Below, in pieces: positions 33,178 through 44,184 of a stretch of 64,000 bases of DNA. The stretch's first letter is position 1. Each line of letters starts with the position of its first letter. Below the pieces are notes generated by a model. It saw only the letters and a program-made list of their open reading frames with translations, had not been told where the DNA came from and made no database searches. The DNA is from Lepidodermella squamata (Eukaryota; Gastrotricha), in the NCBI GenBank assembly GCA_047495785.1, contig JBLDXI010000024.1, positions 2,356,001 through 2,420,000 on the forward strand, read 5' to 3'. Made by a program: the position numbers and the translations under genes.

Positions 33178-35199
33178 ATGGGAGATTCCTTTAAAATGGC
33201 TTCAAAATGTCGTTTGCTTGAAATTCGCAGCTCATTGGCTTTATTTATCATTGCATTCTGCGCTGCCATTATGATCTTCATCGCGTCATCCCGTTTGGAG
33301 CCGTCTTATCAACCGCTCGCCGCCCAAACTCAGCCAGATGTCGACATCGCGAATGTAACAACTCAAACGCCAACAACTCAAACGCCAACAACGCAAAAGC
33401 CAACAACCCAAACGCCTACAACGCACAAGCCAACAACCCAAAAGCCTTTGCAGAGCCTTTCCAAGAGCGTATTCCCGGATGACCCACATCTTGACCGGCA
33501 AACGCTGGAGATGTTCAAACAGTGGCTACGTGATCGCTACATCAACGGCTCTGTGGCTAAGCAACTGGCTGCTGGCCGTGCCAACTTCGCAATTTACCAT
33601 TGTGATAGAATTGAAATGAATGGGGACAAGTGCGGCGGCTGGGGCGACAGGACTCGAGGCATGGTTACCGTTTTCTACCTCGCGATTCTTACCGATCGTG
33701 TATTTTGGATGCGGCATTTCAATCCGACCCCAATTGAGCGCTTTTTCAAGCCATATTATCCGGACATGCCTCAGGTTTGTTTTCTCGGGGGTTTTTTCTG
33801 GGGTTGTATGGCAGCAGTTATCAGTTCAGTCGAGCGCTAAGTTTTGGGATAGAGATAACCCTGAGATGTTCCGAAGAGGACCAGTCCTCCGATTGAAAGA
33901 AATTCTGGAAATTCCACTGGAAAGAAATTATAAAGAAGTGTGCGCGAATTTTGAAGAAAATCGTGATTTAAAAATTCGTTAAACCTTTGTTGACTGGTTT
34001 GAAGTAGCAAATTTTAGTTAGAGAAGTTGATTAATACGAGATTGCACAATCGCAGATGCCATTTTTAAAGCCTAAAGCCTTCGACGCTATCAAGGAGGGT
34101 ACTTCTTTTTATTGCCATAACACTGAGAAACAAATAATGAAGGATAAATTAGGGCGAAAAGGATGATTCAGGGTGAATAAGAATGCGAACAACGCTGAAC
34201 AATGTTCTGCAATTCGATTCTGAGAGGAATAATGATTGATTAGGATAAGGTTAGGGTCCAAATATTTGCACCACTAAAACTTAGATTATGTTGTCACTAT
34301 TAAAAATGAGCGCTCGACTGATGAAAACAATGATGTTTAACCGCGTTTTTTTGATGTTGCAGGCGATTATTGGCGAAATGGCTGCTAATGCCTCAGTGCA
34401 TAGGATGACCAACGATAATTCGGCCAGATTTTTCGCCACGCCAGGTTTTAATGCAGTCCACGCGAAGGAACGCTTCTTGTCAATGGCAACCAACCTGGAA
34501 ATGTCGCCGCTTTTTGCTCGCAATTCCGTGTTTGACAACGCGGACTTTTCTACAAAACTGGATCACTATTTTCGGGAATTCCCGCGATTCTCGCAGCTTA
34601 ACCAGGTAACACTACAAGCAGCAGCTATTGGTCTACTTCTCTCTCAACCGACAACTGAGCTGACGTCGGCATTTCAGAAGGTTTTAGTGAATCGATGGAA
34701 TATCCAACCTGAAGAATGGCGCCGTTTAACGAAAATCGGCCTACAACTGCGCTTTCATCTGACTAAATGGAATGAAGGTGGCGGGCGCATTTCGACATCG
34801 CAAGTTCCTTGCTTTGTCGAAGAGTTGTTACGCACAATCAAGCAGCTGAGCTACGTCGATAGAAGTAAAGTCCTGGTTTATGTAACAAGCAGCGATGTGA
34901 AAGCAACACAGGCGGTGGCTGCGTTTTTGCAGGTTTCCGGCTTCCGCACGGTCACAATTGAGGGCCCGACGTATCACGTTGATCGGTTGGCGGCAAATGT
35001 GAATGGGGATGAGGCTATGCTTAGCACGTTGGTGGACTGGTACACGTTATCGCAGATGGACAGGTTAATTGGCAGTAAGAGCGGGTTCCTTAAATCTGCC
35101 AGCCTTGTTCGCACCGTTCCCACTCGTTTGTTAGCTCATGGTCGCTCGGCGGCTCAATCGACGTGCATTTTCGACGACTTCATTGTGCCCATCAACTGA
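33178..35199 (+). CDS. Type II membrane fucosyltransferase-like enzyme with Thr-rich stem
   Basis: Exon 1 (33178 to about 33774) encodes a short cytosolic tail, a signal-anchor (SLALFIIAFCAAIMIFIAS) and a stem of TTQTPTTQKPTTQ-type repeats, then CGGWGDRTRGMVTVFYLAIL. That resembles the GDP-fucose-enzyme motif (G-D-R-x-R-G) of the FUT8/NodZ/O-FUT-like GT-B group. A short exon (about 33818-33980, LSVQSSAKFWDRDNPEMF) and a final exon (34363-35199) follow. The last one carries LVDWYTLSQMDRLIGSKSGF, the family's donor-site 'D-x-Y-x-L-S-x-x-D' element. Likely a Golgi-lumen enzyme. A distant paralogue lies at 40478-42015 on the other strand. Family assignment is from motifs only and could be a relative with another donor. 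Confidence 0.6.
34253..34287. repeat. Solo end of the GGTTCCAGCACTAAATTT-type element
   Basis: AGGGTCCAAATATTTGCACC followed by ACTAAAACTTAG matches the outer end of the TIR family at 31729-32781 and 53060-53096 (inverse: GGTGCAAATAATTGGACCCT). It sits in intron 2 of the fucosyltransferase-like gene. Confidence 0.5.
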
Positions 35200-35400
35200 G
35201 ACGATTTTTTATTGTACGAACACCTTCGAAAACCAACTGATATTAATCTAGTGATAGTGTCTAAATTATTTATTTTGAATGGAAATTGATCAAATAATAT
35301 TTGTGATATGATGTAAAATAACAAGAAAAGATTGAAGATGATTAAATTGTGAGCTATGATTAAATTATTATTTAATGCGCTCTGCGGCAGACCGTCATAA

Positions 35401-35582
35401 CAGCAAATACCCAATAAAACAGCAAATGCGACAAAACGGCAACTTTTCAACTTGCGACATAACAGCAGAAACACGATGCATCTTTTACATAGTAAGTTTT
35501 CGCTGTTTCGTCGCGAAATAAACAAAAATTGCTATTTTGTCACATTCGCGATTTCGCGAAGTTGCTGTTTTGTCGCCGTACC
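35401..35582 (+). repeat. Foldback MITE, family 2, copy 1
   Basis: Starts CAGCAAATACCCAATAAAAC and ends TTGCTGTTTTGTCGCCGTAC. It is self-complementary around TTGCGACATAACAGCAGAAA and GCTATTTTGTCACATTCGCG. A second copy at 53757-53905 shares the same order of landmarks, including GATGCATCTTTTACATAGTA. Confidence 0.75.
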
Positions 35583-35653
35583 CGCTCTGCGACATTTGCG
35601 CCAAAAAGTATGAAACGACATTTCCGTCAACGACTATCGGGCTAATTATTAAT

Positions 35654-36228
35654 GGGTCGTTATATTCCTGCTTAAATAAGTACGCGTTTTTTGATATTCA
35701 TACTTAAATAAGTACGCATTTTTTGATATTCGTACTTAAATAAGTACGCGTTATTTGATATTCGTACTTAAGTGGCTTTCCGCTTACGTAATATTCGAAA
35801 TTTTTCGACCATAATATTCAGCTTTTAAAACTGAGTAAGAATCATATCTCACCCAGGAAGCTGAGATAACTTGGACTTGTCAAATTTGATGGCAAAATCT
35901 GGAGTTTCTTCCTATTTTCATAAAGTTGGATCTAAGGTTCAGGACCTTTCAGGTTTCCTGAGCTTTCCAACCCTAATTTCATGTTTTTGGATGCAAATTT
36001 GACAAGTCCAAGTTACCTCAGCTTCCTGGGTGAGATATGATTCTTACTCAGTTTTAAAAGCTGAATATTATGGTCGAAAAATTTCGAATATTACGTAAGC
36101 GGAAAGCCACTTAAGTACGAATATCAAATAACGCGTACTTATTTAAGTACGAATATCAAATAACGCGTACTTATTTAAGTATGAATATCAAAAAACGCGT
36201 ACTTATTTAAGTACGAATATCCACTCCG
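35654..36228. mobile_element. MULE-like MITE: long inverted arms, 9-bp flanking duplication
   Basis: Two arms of about 230 bp face each other across a spacer of about 90 bp. Each arm carries three to four direct copies of a roughly 32-bp unit (TACTTAAATAAGTACGCG plus TTATTTGATATTCG) at its outer side, then GTGGCTTTCCGCTTACGTAA and CATATCTCACCCAGGAAGCT toward the centre. The element is flanked by ATTATTAAT at 35645-35653 and 36229-36237. A 9-bp duplication with long TIRs is the hallmark of Mutator-like elements; no transposase is present. Confidence 0.75.
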
Positions 36229-37744
36229 ATTATTAATAACATATTAATTGCAGGTGATCTATGGCTATGCGAGCGGAACGAGAATGCGAATCTCGACTTC
36301 TATACATCTCAAGTCAATTAAATATTATAATAAGCTGGCTGAGTTGTCGTTGTCGCAAATGTGGTTTTCATATTTTTTCTCTACAGTTATCGTTTGGTTC
36401 TATTGTCGCTTTAATAAACTTGGCTCGGTTGTCTTTGGCGAAAATGTCTGGCTCAGTTATTGTCGTTTCGATCAGCTCAGTTGGCGCAAATGACGCACCT
36501 AGAACCATTTAATGCTTAAACATTGTTCGAACTCGGTTTGCGGAGTTATTGTGGGACGTTCGGCTGAACTAGCGAAGATTAATTATAGATACGGCGGAAA
36601 ATCTTGTAACGCTATAACAGTTGCCAGGCAGAATGAAAACATTCCGAAAATGACTACACCATTCCCACCGGGTTTATTCGGGTTTTCTTGAAAATATGTT
36701 CAATTATCGCTTAACCCGTTTAGACCGGCATCTAGGATTTTGATGCTACGGTCATAATCTTTCGAGGAATTAATGTTGGCATCATAAATATGAAAAAAAA
36801 AAAATTTTTGTGACCCCACCCCTAACCGTCAAAACGAAACCATGTATATTTTTCCAACTTTGAAAATCGCGCAACAAATCGAAAATATGTTAAAATGTCA
36901 TCGGATGAAAGGAGCTTAAGGAGGCGAGAAAATCAGCAAGGGATGGAGTGAAGATCGGAGGAGTTGCCGGCAACCTTTCATCACGCTGCTGCGCTGCAAT
37001 TTCGAAAACTTCGACGTGTGAGAGTAAATATGATTTTAACGGATTGTCCAACTTGAAAAAAATTAGGTTTCGCTCGTTCTCAACCGTTTATCGCATCATT
37101 ATTTATTTGGTGAATTTCAGCCGCCAATAGGTTGAATCTGCCCACGTCGACGCTTATTAATGAGTTGTAACAATTAGAATTTTAATAATTAATAAAAACC
37201 CAATATTGGATGACTGCCATTTCCTTGCCGTTCCAACCCGAGCCATTATATTCATCGCACAGTGGCAATACTAATTTTCTCCGTGAAATAACTGATGAGC
37301 AATAACTGATAAGCTATATCTTCCTCGACTTGTTCTCACCCTTCAATGAGTTCTGATTATTATTTTCTTCCCGCTCTATTGTGATGAGAATAAAGTGGAC
37401 GGAAATTATCGATTTATATCAAATTATCATTATCATTATTCCCGCTTATATATAAAAATCACTGAAATTGTTTGATATTATCGGGGAAAAATTGTTCGAT
37501 ACGCATTGCAGGGTGACTATTGTTTTCATACTCTTGCTGAAAAAATAATCAACGCTTGCGAAAATTTGAATATTTATTATCTCTTCATTTTTATGCGCGA
37601 GTCTGGAAGTAATTTACTCGCTCAGAGGAACACGTCTACATCAGGTTATAGGCGTGGAATAAGGAAAAATCTCGATGGCGATTTGTTATTTCAAATTTCG
37701 ATGATAAATCCACCCTAATTTTATATATAGATTACTTATAAATT

Positions 37745-38857
37745 ATGCTAAATTTGCAATTATTGGCAACATTTATTGTGAATATTCAAATTATCCGCGC
37801 ACTACAGCATGTCCCAAATATCAGACCTATCGAGTTGGGACAGGTTTTGCGAAATAACGATTACGTATCAATCGAAGGAAAATCGCATTTCGTACTCGGC
37901 AAAGGCATTCGATTACGCGCTCATTACATATCGGTGAAAATCACTGATCGCGCCAATAATTTGACCTCAATTCGATACACGGCTAATAAGCACCTGCCGT
38001 TCACAGCTAAAGGCTGTCTACCTGTCTTGGTTGTAGTCAGAAACCCGCCAGTTATCGAGGATCAATCGCTGTTCCAACTCGAGGAAAACGAAGATTGGCG
38101 CATGGTTATTTTCGCGAATTCAGTTCGATCGATCAGTTCTGAAATCGAAATCGATAAACGATTGATTTTCGGCTCATTCATCGGCCGAGATATGGCTATA
38201 TGGGTTGAAGAGATGCTGCTAGCGAATGGCAATATGGTGATCACGAATCTAGCTCAGGATAGGAATTTACTAGCCCTACCTGTTCCGACGCTTCTATCCG
38301 GTTATTTGTTAGCTTTCGACATTTTGGCGCGGCCTAGAACGAATTTTCCGATTTTAGCGAATTTAATCCTTACCGAGAGTGGGTTCTGCTCACCCGAAGA
38401 TGTCGAGGTGCTGAGTCATGAGTTTTCCGGGTCGAATCTGCCGTTGTACCCGGGCATAACCCCGCCTAGAATTTTGACGCAAACGAGGCAGATCGGATTC
38501 CCGGAACACTACGCCACCCATATCGATGCGCCTAATCACCTAGCCCATGGCGGCTTGACCACAGAGACTCTACCTAAAGACCGGACAATCCTACCCTGCA
38601 TCAAGGTCGATCGGCTGTATAATGATAGTGATATTGGCCCGGAAGATCCGCAGCTTATTGGCGTTGAAGATTTCGAGTTTTGGGAGGAAACGAATGGCAT
38701 GAAAATTCCTGAGCGAGCGTTTGTTTTTGTGGATACTGATAACGCGCGGCTGTGGAACACGCCGGATGATTATATGGCACGTGACCCGATCACGTGGCGC
38801 TTGCAGCTGAAAGGAATCAGTGGTGAAGCTACGCACTGGTTGATAAAGGTTTATTAG
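37745..38857 (+). CDS. Secreted cyclase/kynurenine-formamidase-like protein lacking its C-terminal part
   Basis: One exon of 370 codons from the ATG at 37745, starting with a signal peptide (LQLLATFIVNIQIIRA). Residues 25 to about 215 match nothing I know. From about 215 the fold of the cyclase family (PF04199 type) begins: VEVLSHEF, LPLYPGI, and the metal site HYATHIDAPNHLAHGG (H-x-D-x3-H), then RAFVFVDTD and GISGEATHWLI. In family members that last motif is followed by 60-80 more residues with a second conserved block; here the frame ends at KVY-stop. A splice donor (AAAG|GTTTAT) exists at the end, but I found no matching downstream exon. It is either 3'-truncated or has an unrecognised last exon. 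Confidence 0.6.
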   Translation: MLNLQLLATFIVNIQIIRALQHVPNIRPIELGQVLRNNDYVSIEGKSHFVLGKGIRLRAHYISVKITDRANNLTSIRYTANKHLPFTAKGCLPVLVVVRNPPVIEDQSLFQLEENEDWRMVIFANSVRSISSEIEIDKRLIFGSFIGRDMAIWVEEMLLANGNMVITNLAQDRNLLALPVPTLLSGYLLAFDILARPRTNFPILANLILTESGFCSPEDVEVLSHEFSGSNLPLYPGITPPRILTQTRQIGFPEHYATHIDAPNHLAHGGLTTETLPKDRTILPCIKVDRLYNDSDIGPEDPQLIGVEDFEFWEETNGMKIPERAFVFVDTDNARLWNTPDDYMARDPITWRLQLKGISGEATHWLIKVY

Positions 38858-38860
38858 GCT

Positions 38861-40013
38861 ATCGTATTTCAGATTATTTACAGGCGAATTTATTTTTATA
38901 TAAATTCTATGATCCTACGTTTAGCCGAACCGAAATTGCTTTTTGCGGCAATTTTGAAAAATTAATTCGCCCGAAAATGAATTTTCTGAATTTTCAGGAG
39001 TTTCGTAATCAATTTAAAAAAATCGACATTAATTGCCATAAAATGCAGGCAGTTCAAGGCCTGATCATCACTTTGGGATCATGGTGCAATCATAATTTAA
39101 CAGGATTTTTCGAGAAATGGCGTTTTTTATAGCTTGCGTTTGGTGCCAAGTTTTGCAATTCGTTCCGCTAAAATAAATTTTGGCAGAAAAAAATAAATTT
39201 TGCAAAAGTAATAATATTCGTATTTTTCCGATGTGCCAACATTAGAAATAAATTAAATTAAAAATCACCATGACATGCTAAATTCACTACCCTAAAATTT
39301 ACGGTTCCAGCAGAGCAATCATACCTGAATGATAGATCTCACGGCTATGCGTTCATTGCGAGCATTGAGCGATAAAAGCTGGCAGAATTTCTTTTACCGG
39401 AACCAAATATGCTGTAGAACTAAATTTGAACACTCTGTATTAGCGAGAATTTTGCGCTAAATTTACTGGTGATTTTTCTACAATTATTGTGGCCAATCTT
39501 GACCCGCAAGAAATATCCGAAAAGCGATTTCAATCCACTAGAAAATTCCACAATTTGGTTCCGATACAGCAAATTCGGTTCCGCTAAAAGGACCCAAAAG
39601 CTAATTCAGTCTAATTCAGCTAAATTCAGAATCGATATCGATCTACGGTATCGATTTTACAAATTAACGATGTAAACAGTTAAGGAGGGCATAAATGATG
39701 GTTTATTTATATACCTGAGGGTTCCAACTTCCAGGTAGCTTAAATAAAGAACCTGAGCGCTATTGCGTCATTATCTATCAAGAAATATAAGGAGAATTTG
39801 CAAAAAATCGAAGAAATTCAGTTTACAGTGCTGACAACTTTAGCCGTGTAATCGCAATTTTACAATGAGGTGCAAGTAGTTGGACCCTATTCCAATTCAT
39901 AACTTTGACTCTAATTCAATTCAAAATTATAATTGAAAATTCTTCAAAAATTTGAAATTTATTCAGTAATTTTAATATCTATTATTATTTATTTTCAATT
40001 CTTCGAATTTTAG
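38861..40013. other. AT-rich region with a degraded repeat
   Basis: About 1.15 kb with no supported exon. Around 39290-39890 are decayed pieces of the TIR family found at 31729-32781 (ACGGTTCCAGC at the left, GGTGCAAGTAGTTGGACCCT at the right, and internal CGATATCGATCTACGGTATC). Confidence 0.5.
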
Positions 40014-40374
40014 AACCGGAAGATCAGCGGCCTCGGTATAGATTCGATGAGTACAGATGGTACGAGGGGTGCGAAATCAATGCCAACACACGTCGCCCTG
40101 GCGCAGGCGAAGCTCGTCGGCCTCGAAAACGCCGCCAACCTCAACCGACTGCCCAATACGATGACTCACCCCCACCTGCTGCCTGTATCCTGGTGTTTAT
40201 TCGTTCATTTTCGCGCCGAAGACGGCACCGCGTCGCCTGTCGCTGTTTTCGCGCACACGCGCATCAACCACGCGGCAAATAGCGCGGCGCCTCATTGCGC
40301 GCAAACAGCCTCCTTAATTGCACTAACCATTTTAGTAATTCTCGCACCGTCAGAATTTTTGTAATTATTTATTT
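40014..40374 (+). other. GC-rich, exon-like island with downstream poly(A) signal
   Basis: A sharply GC-rich block (about 40025-40330) inside AT-rich DNA. It follows a possible acceptor (TTCGAATTTTAG at 40013) and precedes AATAAA near 40430. Two overlapping plus-strand frames are open: one gives MSTDGTRGAKSMPTH onward and ends at 40364; the other reads RPRYRFDEYRWYEGCEINAN with an Arg-rich continuation. It may be the terminal exon of an unrecognised gene; the product is unknown. Confidence 0.35.
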
Positions 40375-40477
40375 TTGTTATACGTGCCTTCAGATCTTTT
40401 CAATCAACCTCAAATCCCTGTGCATACAAAATAAAGGAGAGTTATCGAATTTTTATTGAATTTTTTCTTGGAATTAA

Positions 40478-42015
40478 CTAGGTCAAGTATTTAGTTTCTT
40501 CCATTTTAACGCCAATTTTAAGTGAGACGAAGCTCATTTGCTCTGATAAATAGTCTTCAAACGTGCAGGTTCCAATCAGCCTTCGAGTTGGTTTCAATGA
40601 AAATCTAGCCGCAGATTCGCCCATACTATCCGAAGCCACAACTAGCATGTCCATTCTCGTCATAACGTACCAATCTACAAAATCTCGGTCGATAGACGAA
40701 AGCCCAGGATAAGCGTCGTAGTTGATAGCAATCAGCGATAATTTATGCCGATTTTTGCCGTCTTTCGTTCGAAGATCGAGTCGAACAGCGGCTTCAAATT
40801 CAGCCGACGAGACGGCCTCGCTTCGAATTATGATGATAAAATTTGAAATTTCAGCCAGATCGAATGCAATTTGACGTAGTCGCGATCGCACTTCATTCGC
40901 GTAGCAATCAAGGTGAACTAAAATTTAAAAAAAAGTCCTCCTTAATATTTTAGATTTTTTTTCGAAATTTGTTACCTCTATTTCTGATTTCAACTCCTAA
41001 TTTTATCGCATTTTTCCATTCATCGTCATCCATTTTTTTTGAGACCACCTTGCTGGATATTTCCGTCAATTTTTCACTCGGTTGGCTGAAAATAGACTGC
41101 AAAGCCGCAGAAATTATCGGTGAATAATCGCCCGTATTGCACAACTTGCTCCAAGTTTTGTTTGAAAACTGAATTTTCAAAAATTGCATCAAGCCCAGCA
41201 AATCGATCCGACATGACGAGTAAATTCGGCGTTGGCGAGGCGGTCGAAAAAAAATCCGGCGATGCCAGCTCGTCGTAATAAATTTGATCGCCCAGATCGT
41301 GGCGATGCAGTAACCACAGCGCCTTCGTCGATTTTTTCGCCAATTTCTGCGTGAAATTGAACAAATCCGGTATATCAGCGTCGATTGAAAATCGCCGGCC
41401 TGTAGCGATGGCGAGGTAGAACGCGACGACGATGCCTCGGAATCTTTCGTTAAGGCCCGGGCAAGAATGTTCGACAACCTGGCAGGAATAGCGACGACCC
41501 TCCCCGGGGTCGACCGGTTCAGGCTGGCGACGAATCGCGGCGAAATATTGATCGAAGCAGTCGGACTTTTCATGGTCAAATCGGCACGTCGCTGTTACGT
41601 AGCGCCGAGCTTTCGGCGGCTTATCGAGGTAGTTCTGCCTGATGGCCGTTGCTATTTCCAACGCTTTTTTCTGCTTTAATTCGTAGGCTTGTGCGAGTTG
41701 GCTAGCAATAAAAGCATCACTACGCAGCTTTTCTAGGTCATGATTTTGCTCTGGCGTAATCAGGTCACGACGCTTTGTGACCGGTGATTCATCATCAACA
41801 GTGCTGTTATCTGTTAATAGGTCAGCCGCATTTTCTGAGCCTGATGATGCAAATTTCAGGATTAGCAGAGATGCGATAATTATGAAAATTAGACAGAAAA
41901 CGGCCTTTAAATGCGCGGCTACAAGTTCAACAAATTTTCGCCATTTTTCTAGAAAAACGTTCATTTTCACTAATAAAACTAAGACTTTGACTGGCATGGA
42001 ATCTACTACGCCCAT
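40478..42015 (-). CDS. Type II membrane fucosyltransferase-like enzyme, second paralogue
   Basis: Starts at about 42015 (MGVVDSMPVKVLVLL) with a membrane anchor (AVFCLIFIIIASLLILKFA), a stem region, then CPGLNERFRGIVVAFYLAIA, the counterpart of CGGWGDRTRGMVTVFYLAIL in the gene at 33178-35199. A 49-nt intron (donor CAA|GTTGTGC, acceptor TTTGCAG|TCT, about 41097-41145) repairs an apparent frame change and leads to SIFSQPSEKLTEIS. A second intron (about 40919-40975) leads to VHLDCYANEVRSRL. The last exon has FVDWYVMTRMDMLVVASDSM, the family donor-site motif, and stops at 40478. Likely Golgi, GDP-sugar-dependent; substrate unknown. Confidence 0.58.
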
Positions 42016-42188
42016 TCGACGCTGTGTCTATCCCTTTCATTCTCACATCTTTTGACAGGCTGCCCCATTCATCGATCCAGGGTATGACTTCTCTCGTGAA
42101 AAGCAGAATATTCGGACATATTCATCGTTCATTCAACTATTTTCCTTTCATAGATACGGTAAATAAACCAGAAAAAAATAATTTATTG

Positions 42189-44146
42189 TTAAAAATACTG
42201 AACGGTGAAATTCATTTTTTCAGGTAAATGTCTCGCAGTTTCCTCCCGGTTTTGATTCCTTAGCCATAATTCAAGGGATCTTAAACCACGACAATCGTCG
42301 AAATCATCGGGCAATTCGATATCAGCCTCCATCGCTTTGCCTACATCGGAAAAATAAATTAAAAAAATTGATAGACCTATTTTTCAACTACCTATTAGGG
42401 TCGAAATTCCAGTCAATCGAACTAGGTAAGCGTCATGGTCGTTCATTCCGAGACCAATGATGAGGCTGTTGGAGCTATCGATTATGAGACCAGTGGAAAA
42501 TGGCAGTGGAAATCGGAATAAACGGCTGTAAAATCCGTAGATTTTTCGGTGCTTCGTCATTATTGATTTATCGATAAAAATCGGCGAGGAAATTAGGACG
42601 ATTCTTTGCAGCCTCACATTTATTAAAACCAGCTGAATGGCGTAATCTAAAAAATTTGAATAAAATTAAAAAAAATTAAAAACGTAGGGGGACAAATAAG
42701 ACGAGGACAAATACGACGGGACAAATAAGAAGAGGACGATTAAGATAATTTATTATTAATTTTATAACAGGACAATTAAGACAAATAAGACGAATAAAAA
42801 ATAACAGTATTATTGGGCTTTTTGGTTGGGATTTTGGATTTTGGTTAGGGTTAGGGTTAGGGTTTATGGATAGGATCAGGATTAGTCTTATTTGTCCCGT
42901 CTTATTTGTCCTTGTCTTAATTGTCCTCGTCTTGATTGTCCCGTTATAAAATTAATAATAAATCATCTTAATCGTCCCCGTCTTATCTGTCCCGTCTTTA
43001 TTGTTAATTGTCCATATCTTAATTGTCCTGTCTTATTTGTACCCTTTCCATTAAAAAAATTTCAGACTTACTTCGAAGGTGATTTATCATCTCTTGACTG
43101 TGGGTTATTGTCAGGTAATAATCGCCAGAATATTGTAGGACAGGTGATCCGCCTCGAATTAAATGATCTTCTCGCGTTGAATTTTTCCTCTTGAATGTTT
43201 TCACCCGATTTTCGCAAACTTTCGCCGGCTTCACGAATTTGCATAATTTATATTTCGAGCCGAAATTCGGCTTTGAATGATCACGGCATTTATACATGAC
43301 GATTTGCGGTGAAAAACGGGTTATTAAATGCAAATTTCCATCGATAACCAGCGGTACAAAATTCTTCTGACAGGTCGAGTTCGAAAATTCGGGCGAAAAT
43401 TCTAAATTGAACAGCTCACGGTCTTCAATAGACCACAAATAGTGACGTCTAAAAAAATCGAATAATTTTCATAAAAATGAAATTAATTCCTCTTACCCTT
43501 CTAAAAATTTATGGGTCACGTAATTTGTGAAGTAGAGCGTGAATAATTTCCCGCCGATTTCGAACAGTCGAGGGTCTTGAAGGCCGTTATCTCGAGCTCC
43601 AGCATCAGGCCAACTCGCGATAGGGATGCTCAAAATTTCACCAGATTTTTCAATAACTCGATAATTCGTTCGATCAAGCTCGAGATAATAGATGTAATCA
43701 CTCGGGAAGTATCTCTTCATCGGCGGTTTTTTCCTAGGCAGGACATTGCCATATTGCATCCAGATTCGAACAATACAAGCTAATCGATTTCGATCGCTAG
43801 GTTTCACAACGCAAGATGGGTGGATAGGGCGAGGTTGGAAATGCCGAGTGTCGATATCGGCGACCACATCGGGGAACATTGCCCGAAAATGGCGTAAAAC
43901 TCCGGTTTCAAAGTCGTGCAAAACTGCGGTTTTGACCAGGCTGGAATACTGGAGAATCATGCTTAGATTTCTGGGGTTTGTCGAAGCTGCGGATAGGTTG
44001 AAGTCGAAGTGATGAGATTCGAAGTTACTAGCCATTTCGGAGGTGATTCCATCTTCTTGTTGGTTAAGAAGTTGAAGTAAATTTAGTGAAATTGCTGTTA
44101 TTAATAAAACAGTGCCACACCATCTCAAAGTCGCAACTTTTCGCAT
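42189..44146 (-). CDS. Beta-propeller glycan enzyme-like protein (GH130/GT91-like), cluster copy 4
   Basis: Last gene of a four-gene tandem row. Four exons: 44146 to about 43493, about 43447-43066, about 42650-42394, about 42346-42189. The N-terminus is a signal-anchor (CGTVLLITAISLNLL). Conserved blocks: HFQPRPIHPSCV, VRIWMQYGN, NGLQDPRLFEIGGKLF, CQKNFVPLVIDGNLHL, FSPQIVMYKC, LIRGGSPVLQYSGDYYLTIT, FISSPIF-type (VLISSPIFIDKSIMTK) and GLGMNDHDAYLVRL. The order (E/Q-D-P-R, K-N-x-x-P, R-G-G-S-P) resembles five-bladed beta-propellers of the GH43/GH130/GT91 superfamily, which cleave or form mannosidic and related bonds. Assignment is tentative. AATAAA (minus strand, 42182-42187) follows the stop at once. 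Intron 2 carries a foldback element (42686-43047). Confidence 0.6.
42686..43047. mobile_element. Foldback MITE built of GTCTTATTTGTCC units, with TTAGGG repeats at its centre
   Basis: The left end (GGGGGACAAATAAGACGAGG) is the inverse of the right end (CTGTCTTATTTGTACCCT). Each arm consists of tandem variants of (G)ACAAATAAGAC / GTCTTATTTGTCC and shares a TAATTTATTATTAATTTTAT block. The centre (42840-42866) holds GGTTAGGGTTAGGGTTAGGG. It lies in intron 2 of propeller copy 4. No ORF. Confidence 0.7.
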
Positions 44147-44184
44147 TGGAAAAATTCTAAAAAATTGCGAAAAAGATTCGAATT
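44147..44184 (-). promoter_or_regulatory. 38-bp spacer between propeller copies 3 and 4 with trans-splice-type acceptor
   Basis: On the minus strand the spacer runs from the TAA of copy 3 (44185-44187) to the ATG of copy 4 (44146). It contains TTCGCAATTTTTTAG, ending 10 nt before the ATG. That is a good 3' splice site with no upstream 5' splice site in the spacer. Confidence 0.55.

Larger units (their letters stand above)
35200..37744. other. Intergenic region with two foldback elements
   Basis: Contains a 180-bp foldback repeat (35401-35582) and a MULE-like element (35654-36228). The remainder (36.24-37.74 kb) is AT-rich; short ORFs there show no family resemblance. A phrase around 36945 (GGAGGAGTTGCCGGCAACCT) also occurs in similar form near 31365. 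Confidence 0.5.

Noticed and set aside
31365-36985. Shared phrase GGAGGA(A/G)TTGCCGGCAACCTT near 31365 and 36945
   Set aside because: The similarity is real but extends only about 30 bp; too short to define an element from two copies.
41074-41150. Frameshift in the fucosyltransferase-like gene at 40478-42015
   Set aside because: A 49-nt GT-AG intron of normal local length explains the frame change and joins the conserved parts.
42840-42870. TTAGGG repeats as a telomere end
   Set aside because: Only about three units, inside an intron and at the centre of a foldback element, with genes on both sides.
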